The notes under the pieces are model-generated. The model made no database searches. It saw only the letters and a program-made list of their open reading frames with translations, and was not told the DNA's origin. From Odobenus rosmarus divergens (Eukaryota > Chordata > Mammalia > Carnivora > Odobenidae), in the NCBI RefSeq assembly GCF_000321225.1, contig NW_004450286.1, forward strand, positions 3,953,778 through 4,017,777: a stretch of DNA of 64,000 bases. Direction: 5' to 3'. The position numbers and the translations under genes were made by a program. Positions 37,524-47,978 of this stretch are shown here, in pieces (position 1 is the stretch's first letter; every line of letters begins with the position of its first letter).

Positions 37524-38900
37524 CAGAAAGAATCGTCCAGGCAAGTCATTCTGGCTCTTCTTACTCAATAATTTCTTGGTATCTATTTCACTATGAAAAT
37601 TTTTTTGAAACATTAATGTCTGTAGTTTAGTCCATATATCTAAAATTTAGTCTTAGGGAAATCCTAGGAAGAATCTAAGGCTCCTATGAGGGTCTAAAAA
37701 ACAACGAAGGATGGTGCTAGTTTGAAGGAACCAGTGATAAAAATTGAGGAAGGGACTCCCTTGCAAATTGCAGCTTAATGAAAGAAAGCAAGTTGGAAAG
37801 ATCTGAGGATAAAACCAAGAGTGACCACTGTGAGCAGAAGGGAAACATATATGTTGCAGACAAAGTGTAGTCTGAAATGTAATTAGATGTCAAAATCTAG
37901 AGATTATTACCATTTTTTTCAGTGAAATAAAAACTTGTTCTAAAAAGTAGACAGACTTGAGGAAACCAGCCACGATCTCTGTTTAATATCCTAATTACTA
38001 ATTCATGTTGTTGAATTGCCTTGGATAAAAACTTCTGCCATTCTTGTTTGGTGAATGGATAAAATATATTTCTGTTTGAGCATATCAGACTAAATTCCTT
38101 TCTGATCTCAGCTAAGATTAGAGCCTAAAGCTAAGAAAAAAAAAAGTCTAGGTTTTGTTCTTTTGTTAACTCCTTCTTTACCCTTTTCTTCATGCATAAG
38201 AACCCTCTTGGCCAGTTCTCTTTACATCCCTACCCTTCTATCCATATTTATATTTTCTCCAGTAAAAATCAGTTGAGCAGATATTTTGTTGTTTTCTCTT
38301 AAACGAAAGAATCCCCTTCTTTTGAGATTATTGTTTGTTTTTAATATGAACCTTTCAATGTATCAAATGTGTAGGTTTAGTCCTTGGAGACAGATATGTA
38401 ATCCAATTCATCAAATTAAATTCCTCAGCAACTCCTCCAATTTATGTGGATTTAAAAAAAATTGAAGCATGCAGTTGTCTGATGTATCAATAAAAGACAT
38501 CTTACACTTTAAAAAATGGTCAAGATGATTGAAAGATTATAAAGAAAATAATAGGATGCTTCCAAAGATGCTCATTTAAAGAATTCCTGTTGTTGCTGAT
38601 GAAATACTCAGATAATTAAAATGTATTATTATGCAAAAGTAATTGTGCAGCATGAATAGATTTGCATTATAGGAGAATATGAAAATAGAACTGTTACTGG
38701 GTACATGAGTTTTACATTAGCCTCTGGGAAATCAATGCTCTGTAATGTGTTATGGGTCATATATCTGTAGGGTTTTATACAGTTGTTCTTATTTTTCATG
38801 GAAACTTCTGCTTCCTGGCTTACTTGGAATTAACTCTACTGTGAATAATTTGTAATTTCTATGGTGACAATTTATGAAAAATAATAAACCATGACACATT
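37524..38900. other. Unique intronic sequence
   Basis: No transposon or exon recognised. Confidence 0.5.
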
Positions 38901-38901
38901 T

Positions 38902-38942
38902 AGTGTGTGTGTGTGTGTGTGTGTGGTGCACACACACACACA
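38902..38942. repeat. (TG)n-(CA)n self-complementary microsatellite
   Basis: A (gt)n run joins through ggtgcac directly to an (ac)n run, so the two halves pair with each other except for one extra G at the centre (38925 or 38926). Ordinary CA microsatellites do not invert in the middle. Confidence 0.9.
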
Positions 38943-39633
38943 ATTTCTTGCTTGATTTAATATCTACAGGCTGCTGGTATCCAGAGTGCAAGTCCTAATT
39001 TGTACCATATCAGTTAGCTCTCATTATTCATTTAAAAATCGTACATTTTCTTTAGAGAGTTTCTTTTTTTGGATATACCTTATTTTAAAATACCTAACCC
39101 TATAGGTATACTTTTTCAAATCAAGTCATATTTTTCACATTCTAATATTTCTGACATTGGTATTGTACTTAAAATTGGTGTGAATGTTTAACATGTATTT
39201 TCTTCTGTGCAGTTGAAAGTGACTCTTAAAGTTAATGACATTTTAATATCAAGAAAATAATATAGTGAATAAAATTTAAACAGCTAACCATATCTGAATA
39301 TAACCTCACAGATTTTCTCATTAACTTAAATGATTTTGAAAGTCTAAGTGTTAGTATTGGATGTATTCACATGGATATTTGTAAGACGACATACATATAT
39401 TGATGTACATATACACACAGTATATTGCCACATACATAAATACACACACATATATATATACTCTTGTGGTCAATTACTTATGATTTTAAAATCATTTAAA
39501 TCAGGTATGAAAAATACAAATTTTGGTGATATATTGGTTTTGGACAACTTCAAATAAATAATAATTTTGTATTTGTTATTTATATCAGATATGTATATAG
39601 ATACACTACATATAATATATAATAAAGATATAT
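38943..39633. other. Unique AT-rich sequence with a short (CA/TA) tract
   Basis: A mixed acatat/cacaca/tatata tract runs from about 39390 to 39462; nothing else is recognised. The ORF at 39348-39557 arises from that low-complexity tract. Confidence 0.5.
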
Positions 39634-39648
39634 CTATTTATTTTTTAA

Positions 39649-39820
39649 AAAGGTTTTATTTATTTATGTTTAGACAGAGAGAATGCACGGGGCGGGGGCA
39701 GAGGAGGAGGAAAGAATCCCAAGCTGACTCCACATGGGGCTCAATCTCAGGACCCTGAGATCATAATCTGAGTTGAAATCAGGAGTTGGATGCTTAACCG
39801 ACTGAGCCACCCAGGCACCC
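39649..39820 (-). mobile_element. Carnivoran SINE inserted at the tail of another SINE
   Basis: Minus-strand head gggtgcctgggtggctcagt, cggttaagcatccaactcct, catgagctcagg-like segment, catgtggagtcagcttggg and an A-rich tail. Flanks ctatttattttttaa (39634-39648) and ctatttatttttaaa (39821-39835) are its target-site duplication. The right-hand copy merges into the T-rich tail of the next SINE, so this element entered after it. Confidence 0.88.
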
Positions 39821-39835
39821 CTATTTATTTTTAAA

Positions 39836-40020
39836 GATTGTATTTATTTATTTGAGAGAGAGAACAAGCAGGGAGAGGAGCAGAGGGAGAGAGAGAGGGA
39901 GAGGAAGAAGCAGACTCCTTGCTGAGCAGGCAGCCTGATGTGGGACTCGATCCCAGGACCCTGGGATCATGACGTGAGCTGAAGTCAGATGTTTAACTGA
40001 CTGAGCCACCGAGGTGCCCC
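39836..40020 (-). mobile_element. Carnivoran SINE (older member of a nested pair)
   Basis: Head ggggcacctcggtggctcag, catgatcccagggtcctggg, gatcgagtcccacatcagg and a pyrimidine tract on the minus strand. Its likely outer duplication is agatatatctatttat (left of the neighbouring SINE) and aatatatatatttat (from 40022), which places its insertion before the neighbour. Confidence 0.9.
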
Positions 40021-40635
40021 AAAATATATATATTTATTTAAGGAAGTGTTTTATTTTTTTTTTTTTCAAAATGTACTTGCTAATGACTTTATTCTTGCTC
40101 ATCTTGATGCCTCTATTCTCTGTTTATGTACATAAGCTGATTTTCAAGACTAGCCTTGGGTTTTGCTAGTGTGTTTTAATGTGTGTTTGGGGGTGGTTTA
40201 ACATTTGTTTAAGTCCTACCAAACATGAGCTTTGTGTACAGGATGGTAGTTTTACTTACAGTCAAAATAGAAAGATACGTCTTTGGTATCACTTGAGTAA
40301 TATTAAGAAACAATGGAAAATATCTTCCCTACTGTCTTGATTCCCATCTTGAAAATTTTATTACTAATTCCTATTTTGGTTTCTAAGTATTGAGGCAATT
40401 GATAAAATGGAAGTGTTATATGATGAGAAATAGGGTGAGCAATTATCTTTATCACTGTAGCTTGGTTCCCTGGGAGAGTGTCAAAGTCTGCCTGGATGTT
40501 ACCTCAGGTTCTACCTTAATTTATTTAGGATTTCAGGTTTCTCTGTCTAGCTACCTGAGCATCTGTGGTCATTTGTTCCATCTCTTGGTCAACAACTGCC
40601 TGGACATGTTTCTAGCATCTTCCTCATTATCATCA
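40021..40635. other. Unique intronic sequence
   Basis: No transposon recognised. The start of a 112-codon ORF (40390-40728) lies here, but its second half is MIR sequence, so it is treated as chance. Confidence 0.5.
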
Positions 40636-40639
40636 CTAT

Positions 40640-40830
40640 CCTTCATTGAGCATTTACTCTGTGCTAGGGACCATGCTGCATGCTGGACTTGGGTCATCTT
40701 ATTTAAGCCTTCCCAAGGGCTGCTGTGAGGTAAATATAATGATCCCCATTTTACCGTTGAGAAAACTAAGACTTAGTTTATGTCGTTAGTCTAAAATCAT
40801 TTAACCTGGTGAGTTGCAGTAGTTGCCATG
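40640..40830 (-). repeat. MIR-type SINE
   Basis: cattgagcatttactctgtg, ctagggaccatgctgcatgc, atcttatttaagccttccca, gctgctgtgaggtaaatata, tgatccccattttaccgttg, agaaaactaagacttag is the reverse complement of MIR from its 3' end to the core. Confidence 0.75.
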
Positions 40831-42105
40831 CCTTACTGCTGATTTATCCCTTTATCTAACTTGCACTGTCCCTGGAGCCTAGAGAAGTGAAGACAATGTG
40901 TCTAATACTGGTTAGATACCAATTCTCAACAATCAAATCTTATTTCCAGTAGGGTGAACACTGATTTCCTGTGCTACACCATAGCTTTTTGATACTGCTA
41001 TGCACATATGGTCCTCGGGAAATAAACAGTTTATCAGGGATTTATGTTGTGGGTAGATGGTAACAGCTCAAAAATCAGAGCTCTCTGCTTCTTACTAAGC
41101 TCATATTGGTTAATAAAAAGTGAAAAGAGAAATGTCTAATCTGGAAAACATTCTGAATTAGGACAGGAACTTTACAGATACTCCCAGATACAAATATGTG
41201 TAAGACTGTTTAGGGACACTTTTAGGAATTTTAAAGTGAAATATCTGTGTTGTCTTGGAAATGGGTAAAAATTTTTTCGATTATGGGATGTTAAGTTTTT
41301 CTTTTTAACAAAAATGTAAAAAGTTAGAAACTGTAATCAATCTGTAGTTTGATTATTTTGGTTTATATTAAATGATACTTGTTTTATTTCTTTCTGTATG
41401 TAAAATGGTTATAGGTAGGTGCTGGGGGAGAGCAGGAGGGAGGAAGTGAGAAACAAACATGAATAAGACACAAATTCTCTTTGGCAAAATCTGGGGGAAA
41501 TAATGCAAGAGAGTGAAGGAAGATGATGGAGGGGGTGAGTTGGGAGACAAATGATTGTGTGTACTTAAAGGATTTTTTTTTGTGTGTATATATATATATG
41601 TATGTGTGTATATGTATACTTATGTGTATAAGCATACTGTGCTCTGATTTGCTGATTCTAATAATTATATCATTCATCCTTTATGGGTACCTAACAAACC
41701 AGCCATCTTTCTTGTTTGGAAATAATGTTATTTTCCAGATTTATTGGCAAGAGTCAATTTTGGTGAGAAGTGATTTAATATTTACTTTTATAGTCTCCTC
41801 CACAGAGATAATATATTTTACTTTGAAACTGATTTATCTGTTTGAAGAACAATCTATCTCTTGGAACTCTTTAGCATTCTAATGGGTAATTCCTGTGAGT
41901 ACAACAGACTGCTGGATCATTAAATTTTAATTATTCTGATCCTACTAGTAATTTATTTAAAAACTTTTCAGGAAATACTTAATTACGAGCCTGAATTTAT
42001 GTTATGCTACCTTTCAACTTAAAAAAACTAATTTTTTATACTTTTAAATTATTACATGTAATCCAGACTTTGATACCCAATTTTGGTATTTTTGAAGAGC
42101 AAAGT
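40831..42105. other. Unique sequence with a TG/TA microsatellite
   Basis: A (tg)/(ta) tract (41579-41632) is present; nothing else is recognised. ORFs on both strands across the microsatellite (41384-41882) are low-complexity artefacts. Confidence 0.5.
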
Positions 42106-42128
42106 TGCCAACTAAAGTAACAATTGCT

Positions 42129-42332
42129 GGGGCGTCTGGGTGGCTCAGTCAGTTAAGCATCCCACTCTTGATTTTGGATCAGGTCATGATCTCAGGATTG
42201 TGAGATTGAGCCCTGCGTTGGGCTTCACACTGGGCATGGAGCCTGCTTGAGATTGTCTCTCTCCCTCTCCCTCTCCCTTCCCTGCTCATACATATACTCT
42301 CTCGCTCCAAAAAATTAAAATGAAAAAATAAA
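42129..42332 (+). mobile_element. Older-subgroup carnivoran SINE with perfect 19-bp duplication
   Basis: Head ggggcgtctgggtggctcag, catcccactcttgattttgg, atcaggtcatgatctcagga, ttgtgagattgagccctgcg, a CT-rich stretch and an A-rich tail. The duplication aactaaagtaacaattgct is perfect at 42110-42128 and 42333-42351, the longest in the window, although the subgroup looks older than the ccttcggctc type. Confidence 0.95.
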
Positions 42333-42739
42333 AACTAAAGTAACAATTGCTATCCTGAGATCAAAAGTATAAGATAATAAGGCAGGAACTCAATATGATT
42401 TTGAAAATTTTCAGGTATCTGGAACTTGAGAATAATGTGAAATAAAACATTATATGCGGGAGGATGATAATTCTTCTAGTGCCTTTTGGGTCAAAAATAC
42501 ATTATAGTGAACTCCTGCACAGTGAAATCATAAGATGAAAAAAAATCGAATTTCATTTGAGAGGTCATAATACTACTTGCACCAAAGTGCATTTAGAGTA
42601 AAAAGAAAACAAATTCTGAATTTTATGTGTGTTGTGCCAATTTGTAATCTCGGTAATGTCCCCACTCCATCTAAGTAATGGCGAGAATCTTATAAAATGC
42701 AGGTCCCTTTATCTTTGTAATTTTAAAAAATATATCTTA

Positions 42740-42936
42740 GGGGCACCTGGCTGGCTCAGTCGTTAAGCGTCTGCCTTCAGCTCGGGTCATGATCCCAGGG
42801 TCCTGGGATCGAGCCCCGCATCGGGCTCCCTGTTAGGCAGGAAGCCTGCTTCTCCCTCTTCCACTCCCCCTGCTCATGTTCCCTCTCTCGCTGTCACTCT
42901 CTCTGTGTCAAATAAATTAAATCTTTAAAAAAAAAT
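42740..42936 (+). mobile_element. Carnivoran SINE (SINEC type)
   Basis: ggggcacctggctggctcag, tcgttaagcgtctgccttca, catgatcccagggtcctggg, gagccccgcatcgggctcc, CT tract and tgtcaaataaattaaatctt. Flanks aaatatatctta (to 42739) and atatatatctta (to 42948) form the duplication. It lies 390 bp from the previous SINE in the same orientation but belongs to a different subgroup. Confidence 0.94.
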
Positions 42937-43114
42937 ATATATATCTTAAATATTTAAATGATGTTGCCACTTGTGAATGTATTTTGCCTTTACAAAACAA
43001 TTTGTTTCTTTTCCAGTTTTGCAACAAGAAAGAAATGGGGGTTGACTGCAGATGCATTGGTTTTCAGAAATTCACATACTAGTGTCTACAAAACCAAATA
43101 GAAGAATTCACGCA

Positions 43115-43232
43115 TTAATTTATTTGCTTCAACAAAGATTTGCTGAATGCCTTCCCTGGGCCTGGTGTTGTGTGTTCGATGCTGGAGATACACCAAGTGC
43201 TTGTCCTCAAGGCTTTTGGATGGAACATAAAC
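43115..43232 (-). repeat. L2 3' end (antisense)
   Basis: ttatttgcttcaacaaagat, ttgctgaatgccttccctgg, gcctggtgttgtgtgttcga, tgctggagatacaccaagtg, cttgtcctcaaggctttt is the reverse complement of the L2 3' end. Overlapping ORFs on both strands come from this repeat. Confidence 0.75.
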
Positions 43233-43439
43233 CATTCTAACATGCTTAGCAAGTGGAATAGAGAGGACTCCATAGAGGAACAAAGTTTTCCTTTTCCCCA
43301 ATTAGCATTTCTGTCTTATTCATTCATTCATTCTTGTTCTTGCTCTCTCTGTTCCTTGACTTACCAAGGAACTTCCTCAGTACTTTTATGGTATGCATAT
43401 TTTGAAGTTGCGTCTTCTGTGGTCTTTATTTGTGCATAT

Positions 43440-43572
43440 ATTTTATCTTATATTAGACCATAACCTTCTTGAGCACAAAAATCTATGACTAACCACATTT
43501 CTCTATGCCTTATATTGTTTCACATGATCCCTTTAACATAGTAAGCACTAATGAATGAATACATGAGTGAAT
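43440..43572 (+). repeat. L2-type 3' end (sense)
   Basis: ttagaccataaccttcttga, gcacaaaaatc, atgccttatattgtttcaca and acatagtaagcactaatgaa followed by tgaatacatgagtgaatgaa matches the L2 end with its (GAAT)n terminal repeats. Confidence 0.6.
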
Positions 43573-43574
43573 GA

Positions 43575-45090
43575 AGTAGTAAAGGGTATTTAGTATAGTC
43601 GGGAAGAAATTAAGAACTTTCATCCCAGGATAACTGGGCTTTATGGGAACTATATGGCTAAGAAAATATGCTATAGTCTAATGATGTGAAGACCAGGCCA
43701 TTATGATTCTAGGATAGAAGTAGAGGGCTACAATGAATTTTCAAAAATCCACACTAATGATGAGGCATGTAGTGCTGCATTATAAGGTAATAATAAGATC
43801 CTTCTTTATTTTTTATTTTAATTATTTAAATGTTTTATTATTAGTTTTACCTTAAACCATTAACATATTGTATTTTATTATATAAAATATTAGTTATAAA
43901 TTTGAAATACATAAAATTTTTAAACAGTATTATTAGTAACATAATTATTCTTAATTTGGTGATTTTCCTCCTATAAATTTCAGAATGTTATGTCTGCTTT
44001 GTCCTTTAATACTTCTCACAGATGCATCTTTCAAACTCTTTGGTGCTGCCTAGAAACACAGCCCATGATCTCCAAGAGTTTGGTTTACCTGCTAAATTAG
44101 CTCTCCCAGTAATGGACTCTAATCAGGATCCTTCTGTGTTAACCTCTGTTTTATTTTTGTAGTGCCAGTGGAAAGTGATGTTTCTTTTTTACTGAGGCAA
44201 AGCAAAATGCTCCAAACTCTTTTCATTTACATGCAAATCTTTCTGCACAGCCCAGTGCCTGCTAAATTGGCAGTGTTGCCAGGTAAAGTGATGGGACCCA
44301 AATTGAGACTATGACTCAAAGGCCCTACTGATCTTGATGCTGTGTTTCCAAATCTGTTTCTTCATTCTGTTGTGCAATGAGGTGCAGTTGCTAATCAGTT
44401 TAAAAACAATCTCCTTGTTTTTCTCCCCACTTCCCCCCACCCCTGCCGGAAATTGTAGTTACAATAGTCCACTTAAGGATCTTATAACGATGATACAGTG
44501 GCTGGTATTTTTAAATATAGTTTGTATAAATCTGTGAGTGAATGAAAATCCACCCATTGCATTCAGCACTTCAAAACAGACAGCAAATGACAGACAGTGT
44601 TTGGTAAGACTGCAGAAGTGACTGGTGAAAGAACTCTGTGTCTGTGAGTTGACAGGGCATTGTAGTCTCATGGAGGGGTACTATATGAGATTTCCCTCAA
44701 CATTGGCATTTATATTTGGTTTACTGTCATGATTTCTGATATCCTATTTGCTTTCCAACTGATTTTTTACTTCCCGCTAGCTTACTGGAGTTTTGACATT
44801 CTTCATAAAATAGGCTCTCCATTTCTGACATGCCCGATCTTGAGAACTTACCCTCCATTGGCAGGACTTTGATCTCCACACTTTCTTAGGGGGTCTCATT
44901 CCTATCTAGGACCTAGAGGACAGCACCTCAGGATTCCCTGAATCCTAGTATCTGTCTTCCAAACAAGCTTTCAAATGATGTGACAGTTTACTGATCAGAA
45001 AAGTGTTTCTCTTCAACTTTATTTTGAAATTAATTCAGATTTTGGTTGAGATGATCTCCAAACTAAATGAGACAATATTCTATATACATC
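43575..45090. other. Unique intronic sequence
   Basis: No transposon or exon recognised in 1.5 kb. ORFs at 44334-44537 and 44459-44671 overlap on opposite strands without known motifs. Confidence 0.5.
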
Positions 45091-45094
45091 TGCT

Positions 45095-45185
45095 CAGTTG
45101 CATAAAAATCTTGCCCTTGGGGATTTAGTTCAAATAATACTTCCTTTATGAAAACCCCTCCAATAATTTGATTCTGTAGGGATGA
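45095..45185 (+). repeat. Possible L2 fragment
   Basis: gggatttagttcaaataata, cttcctttatgaaaacccct, ccaataat follows the L2 stretch tcagctcaaatgtcacctcc-tc-gagaggccttccctgacca at low identity. Confidence 0.35.
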
Positions 45186-45246
45186 GCTCCTGCTATGAAT
45201 TTCTTCAGAATTTAAATATATGTAAGTAACAATACGTACCATTTCT

Positions 45247-45290
45247 TCCATCTATCCATCCATTCATCCATACATCCATCCATCATTTAA
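45247..45290. repeat. (ATCC)n simple repeat
   Basis: catctatccatccattcatc followed by catacatccatccatcattt: about ten imperfect ATCC units. Confidence 0.9.
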
Positions 45291-45807
45291 TATTCTTGGG
45301 ATACTGAATGAATAAAGTCAGTTCCTTGGCCTCACCAGCAAGCAGTAAAATACTGTTTTTCCTAGGTGGGTAGAAGTGTGTATAGGTTATGGTGGGAGTG
45401 AAGAGAAAGATCTGCTTTTTCTGTGAGCCTTTATATAGGTTATATCATGTTTGAGCTGGCCAGCTTGGTCTTATTTATATATTGCTATTATTCCATATAT
45501 ATTAATATTATCTATCTAGACTATGAATTTTATAGAGAATGAAGATTTTTCAGAGGTTGTACCGGCTTGTATATTAGTAAAATTTTGAAAGTTCTTATTA
45601 GTGCAGTGAACAGAACTACTCACAAAGTTTACATTTATATACTTATGTTTGTAATGAAGATAAAAGGTCTTCAGATAAGGATGAACTAATACAGTTAATC
45701 TAAGTTATTATAAATAATTCAGTAATGTAATAATTAATTATCAATATAACATTAATGGTTAACTTATTTCAAATTTTTATATGACACAAAGACAGTAAAC
45801 TTTATTT

Positions 45808-46017
45808 TATTTTATTTTTAATTTTATTTATTTATTTGAGAGAAAAGGAGAGAGCATGCATGAGCAGTCGGGAGGGGCCAAGGGAGAAAATCTTCAGGCA
45901 GACTCCTTGCTGAGCTCAGAGCCTGGCTTGGGGAGTCTATCTCACAACCCTTGAGATCATGACCTGAGCTGAAACCAAGACTTGGAGGCTTAATTAACTG
46001 AGCCACCCTGGTGCCCC
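45808..46017 (-). mobile_element. Older-subgroup carnivoran SINE
   Basis: Minus-strand head ggggcaccagggtggctcag, ttaattaagcctccaagtct, catgatctcaagggttgtga and a diverged body. Only a weak flanking match (agtaaacttt / aataaacctt) remains, which fits an old insertion. Confidence 0.88.
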
Positions 46018-47165
46018 AAGTTAATAAACCTTAAAAAGTCTGTCCTGATAATACAGCTTTTATTATAATACAGTAAAACACCTCTTATTGACATTTAAAT
46101 GAAGATTAACTTCTAACTTGCATTAGCACATATGGATTATATGAAGGAGGGGTGACTATCATTGGAGTGATTGGAAGTAATGTTAGAGGTGAGGAGTATC
46201 TAGCTCTTATTAGAGTTTACCAATATTGTCTCACTTAATTTTAGTTTCTCTCTCTTTTTTTCACAGTTTCACCTAGCATTTACAAACTGTCATTTTCTAG
46301 GTTCATTTTCTGTTACCTTACTTCATAGTTTGTAGTATGTCTGTCTTTAGCTTCTTAGTGATAATGAACATACTAAATGTATCTTTGATGAGGGTTACGT
46401 GATCAGCCACATGTATATGCAGATAATCTTTTTTCAACTGTCACTTTGATCAAACTAATTAAAAATAAAGTACATAAAGGAAAAATGTGAAGTGTTTATA
46501 TCTTAATGGTCCACCTTGTTTCATTAATAATATAATGATTTGGTTTCAACTCAAGGTTCAAAGTAGATATCAAATGCGGTTGAAAATATCAAAATGTTTT
46601 AGGCCATATTTGGACAGTAAAGCTCAAGCCTGAGGTTGCATAACAATCTTCATTATCATCAGGATACCTTAGAGAATATGTTTTAGTTCCTTTTAACAGG
46701 CTGGACATTCAGTGATACACAAGACACAACTAGAAAATAATACAAGGGAATCTTATGTAAGAGTTTTTATTGTTTCCTTATTGTTAGGTCCCTATACTTT
46801 ATACTACTAGTCAATGACCAGAATGATATAAGGTGAGTGATGGAAGAATGGATGAATCTTAATTTACAGACACATACTCCAGATAGATTCTCTATGGGAT
46901 ACAGGCTTCTTTGTGAAAAAGTTTAATCTTATATCATTATGGATAGTATTAAGAATTCATAATTTTGCATTCTGTTATTTAACTATCTGTTATCAAAATA
47001 TCAAAATTTGAAAGGAAAAACTGATATGAATCTTGCAAAAATATATGATTAAGGTAATCTAATGTAAGGATTAGGAAATCTAAACTAATCTAAGGTGTCA
47101 AAATGTTTTTTATAATTTTCTCATGGCTACTAAAGAAGAAGTTCTCCATTGAATAAAACTTTGAA
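46018..47165. other. Unique intronic sequence
   Basis: No transposon or exon recognised. Confidence 0.5.
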
Positions 47166-47184
47166 TAGAATTATAAATAGATTA

Positions 47185-47296
47185 TTTTGTTTGTTTTTGT
47201 TTTTGTTTTTTTTAAACAAAACTCATGACCCTCAGATCAAGACTTGAGCTGAGATTGAGTCAGACGCTTAACCAACTGAGCTACCCAGGCACTGCA
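47185..47296 (-). mobile_element. Truncated old carnivoran SINE
   Basis: Minus-strand: cctgggtagctcagttggtt, aagcgtctgactcaatctca, agtcttgatctgagggtcat, gagttttg, then a (tttttg)n tail on plus. The flanking match gaattataaatagatta (47168) / ggattataaatatattt (47297) is the probable duplication. It ends soon after the tRNA-like head. Confidence 0.85.
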
Positions 47297-47399
47297 GGAT
47301 TATAAATATATTTTTAAATTAATATACTCTTAATATCTGAAATTGTCCCCTCAGATTTAGTTTTAAAATCTATTAATGATATTCTGACATTACGTGAGC

Positions 47400-47542
47400 T
47401 AATATAAGCATATTATATATAAGCATAGTATATTATATATAAATGTGTACTTATTATATATAATAAATTACACATAATATATAAGCATATTTTATGTATA
47501 TAAGCATAGTATATGTTTGTGTATATACACACACACACACAA
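47400..47542. repeat. AT-rich tract with 'tataagcata' units and a CA run
   Basis: tataagcata recurs near 47405, 47420, 47482 and 47500, interspersed with tattatatata stretches and ending in a (CA)n run at 47526-47541. Low complexity, likely unstable. Confidence 0.8.
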
Positions 47543-47773
47543 CTTGATAATGGTTAGTGACTTTTTCCCAATAGGAGCATCTTGGGTATTTTCTTCCTAT
47601 TACCCTTTCTTACTAGTAAGTATTTGTGGAATTCTCACTTCAGGCATAGAATTGTGTCAAACATTTGAGGATAATTCAAGGCACAACAGTTATGTGGATA
47701 GATGGTCTGCTGTTACTGAGCTTCTATCCTCATTTAGAATATATGAATATGAAGTTAAAAAATTGACAGACTT

Positions 47774-47978
47774 GGGGCACGTGTGTGGCTCAGTCGGTTA
47801 AGCGTCTGCCTTCGGCTCAGGTCATGATCCCAGAGTCCTGGGATCCAGCCCCACTTCAGGTTCCCTGCTCAGTGGGGAGCCTGCTTCTCCCTCTCCTTTT
47901 GCCTCCCCCACTCATGCTCTCTCTCTCCCCCTCCCCCCTCTTGCTCTCTATCTCAAATAAATAAATAAAATCTTTAAA
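47774..47978 (+). mobile_element. Carnivoran SINE (SINEC type)
   Basis: ggggcacgtgtgtggctcag, tcggttaagcgtctgccttc, catgatcccagagtcctggg, CT-rich stretch, tctcaaataaataaataaaa. Flanks aaaaaattgacagac and aaaaaatatagatac are a diverged duplication. The minus-strand ORF at 47856-48080 is repeat-derived. Confidence 0.93.

Noticed and set aside
40390..40728. 112-codon plus-strand ORF
   Set aside because: Its second half is a MIR repeat and the first half has no motif or splice support.
41384..41882. The longest ORF (119 codons, plus) and an overlapping 97-codon minus ORF
   Set aside because: Both run through the TG/TA microsatellite at 41579-41632, giving low-complexity translations with no family motif.
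47400..47542. Repeated tataagcata units resembling an array
   Set aside because: Spacing is irregular and the spacers are AT dinucleotide text. This is a simple-sequence tract, not a CRISPR-like array.
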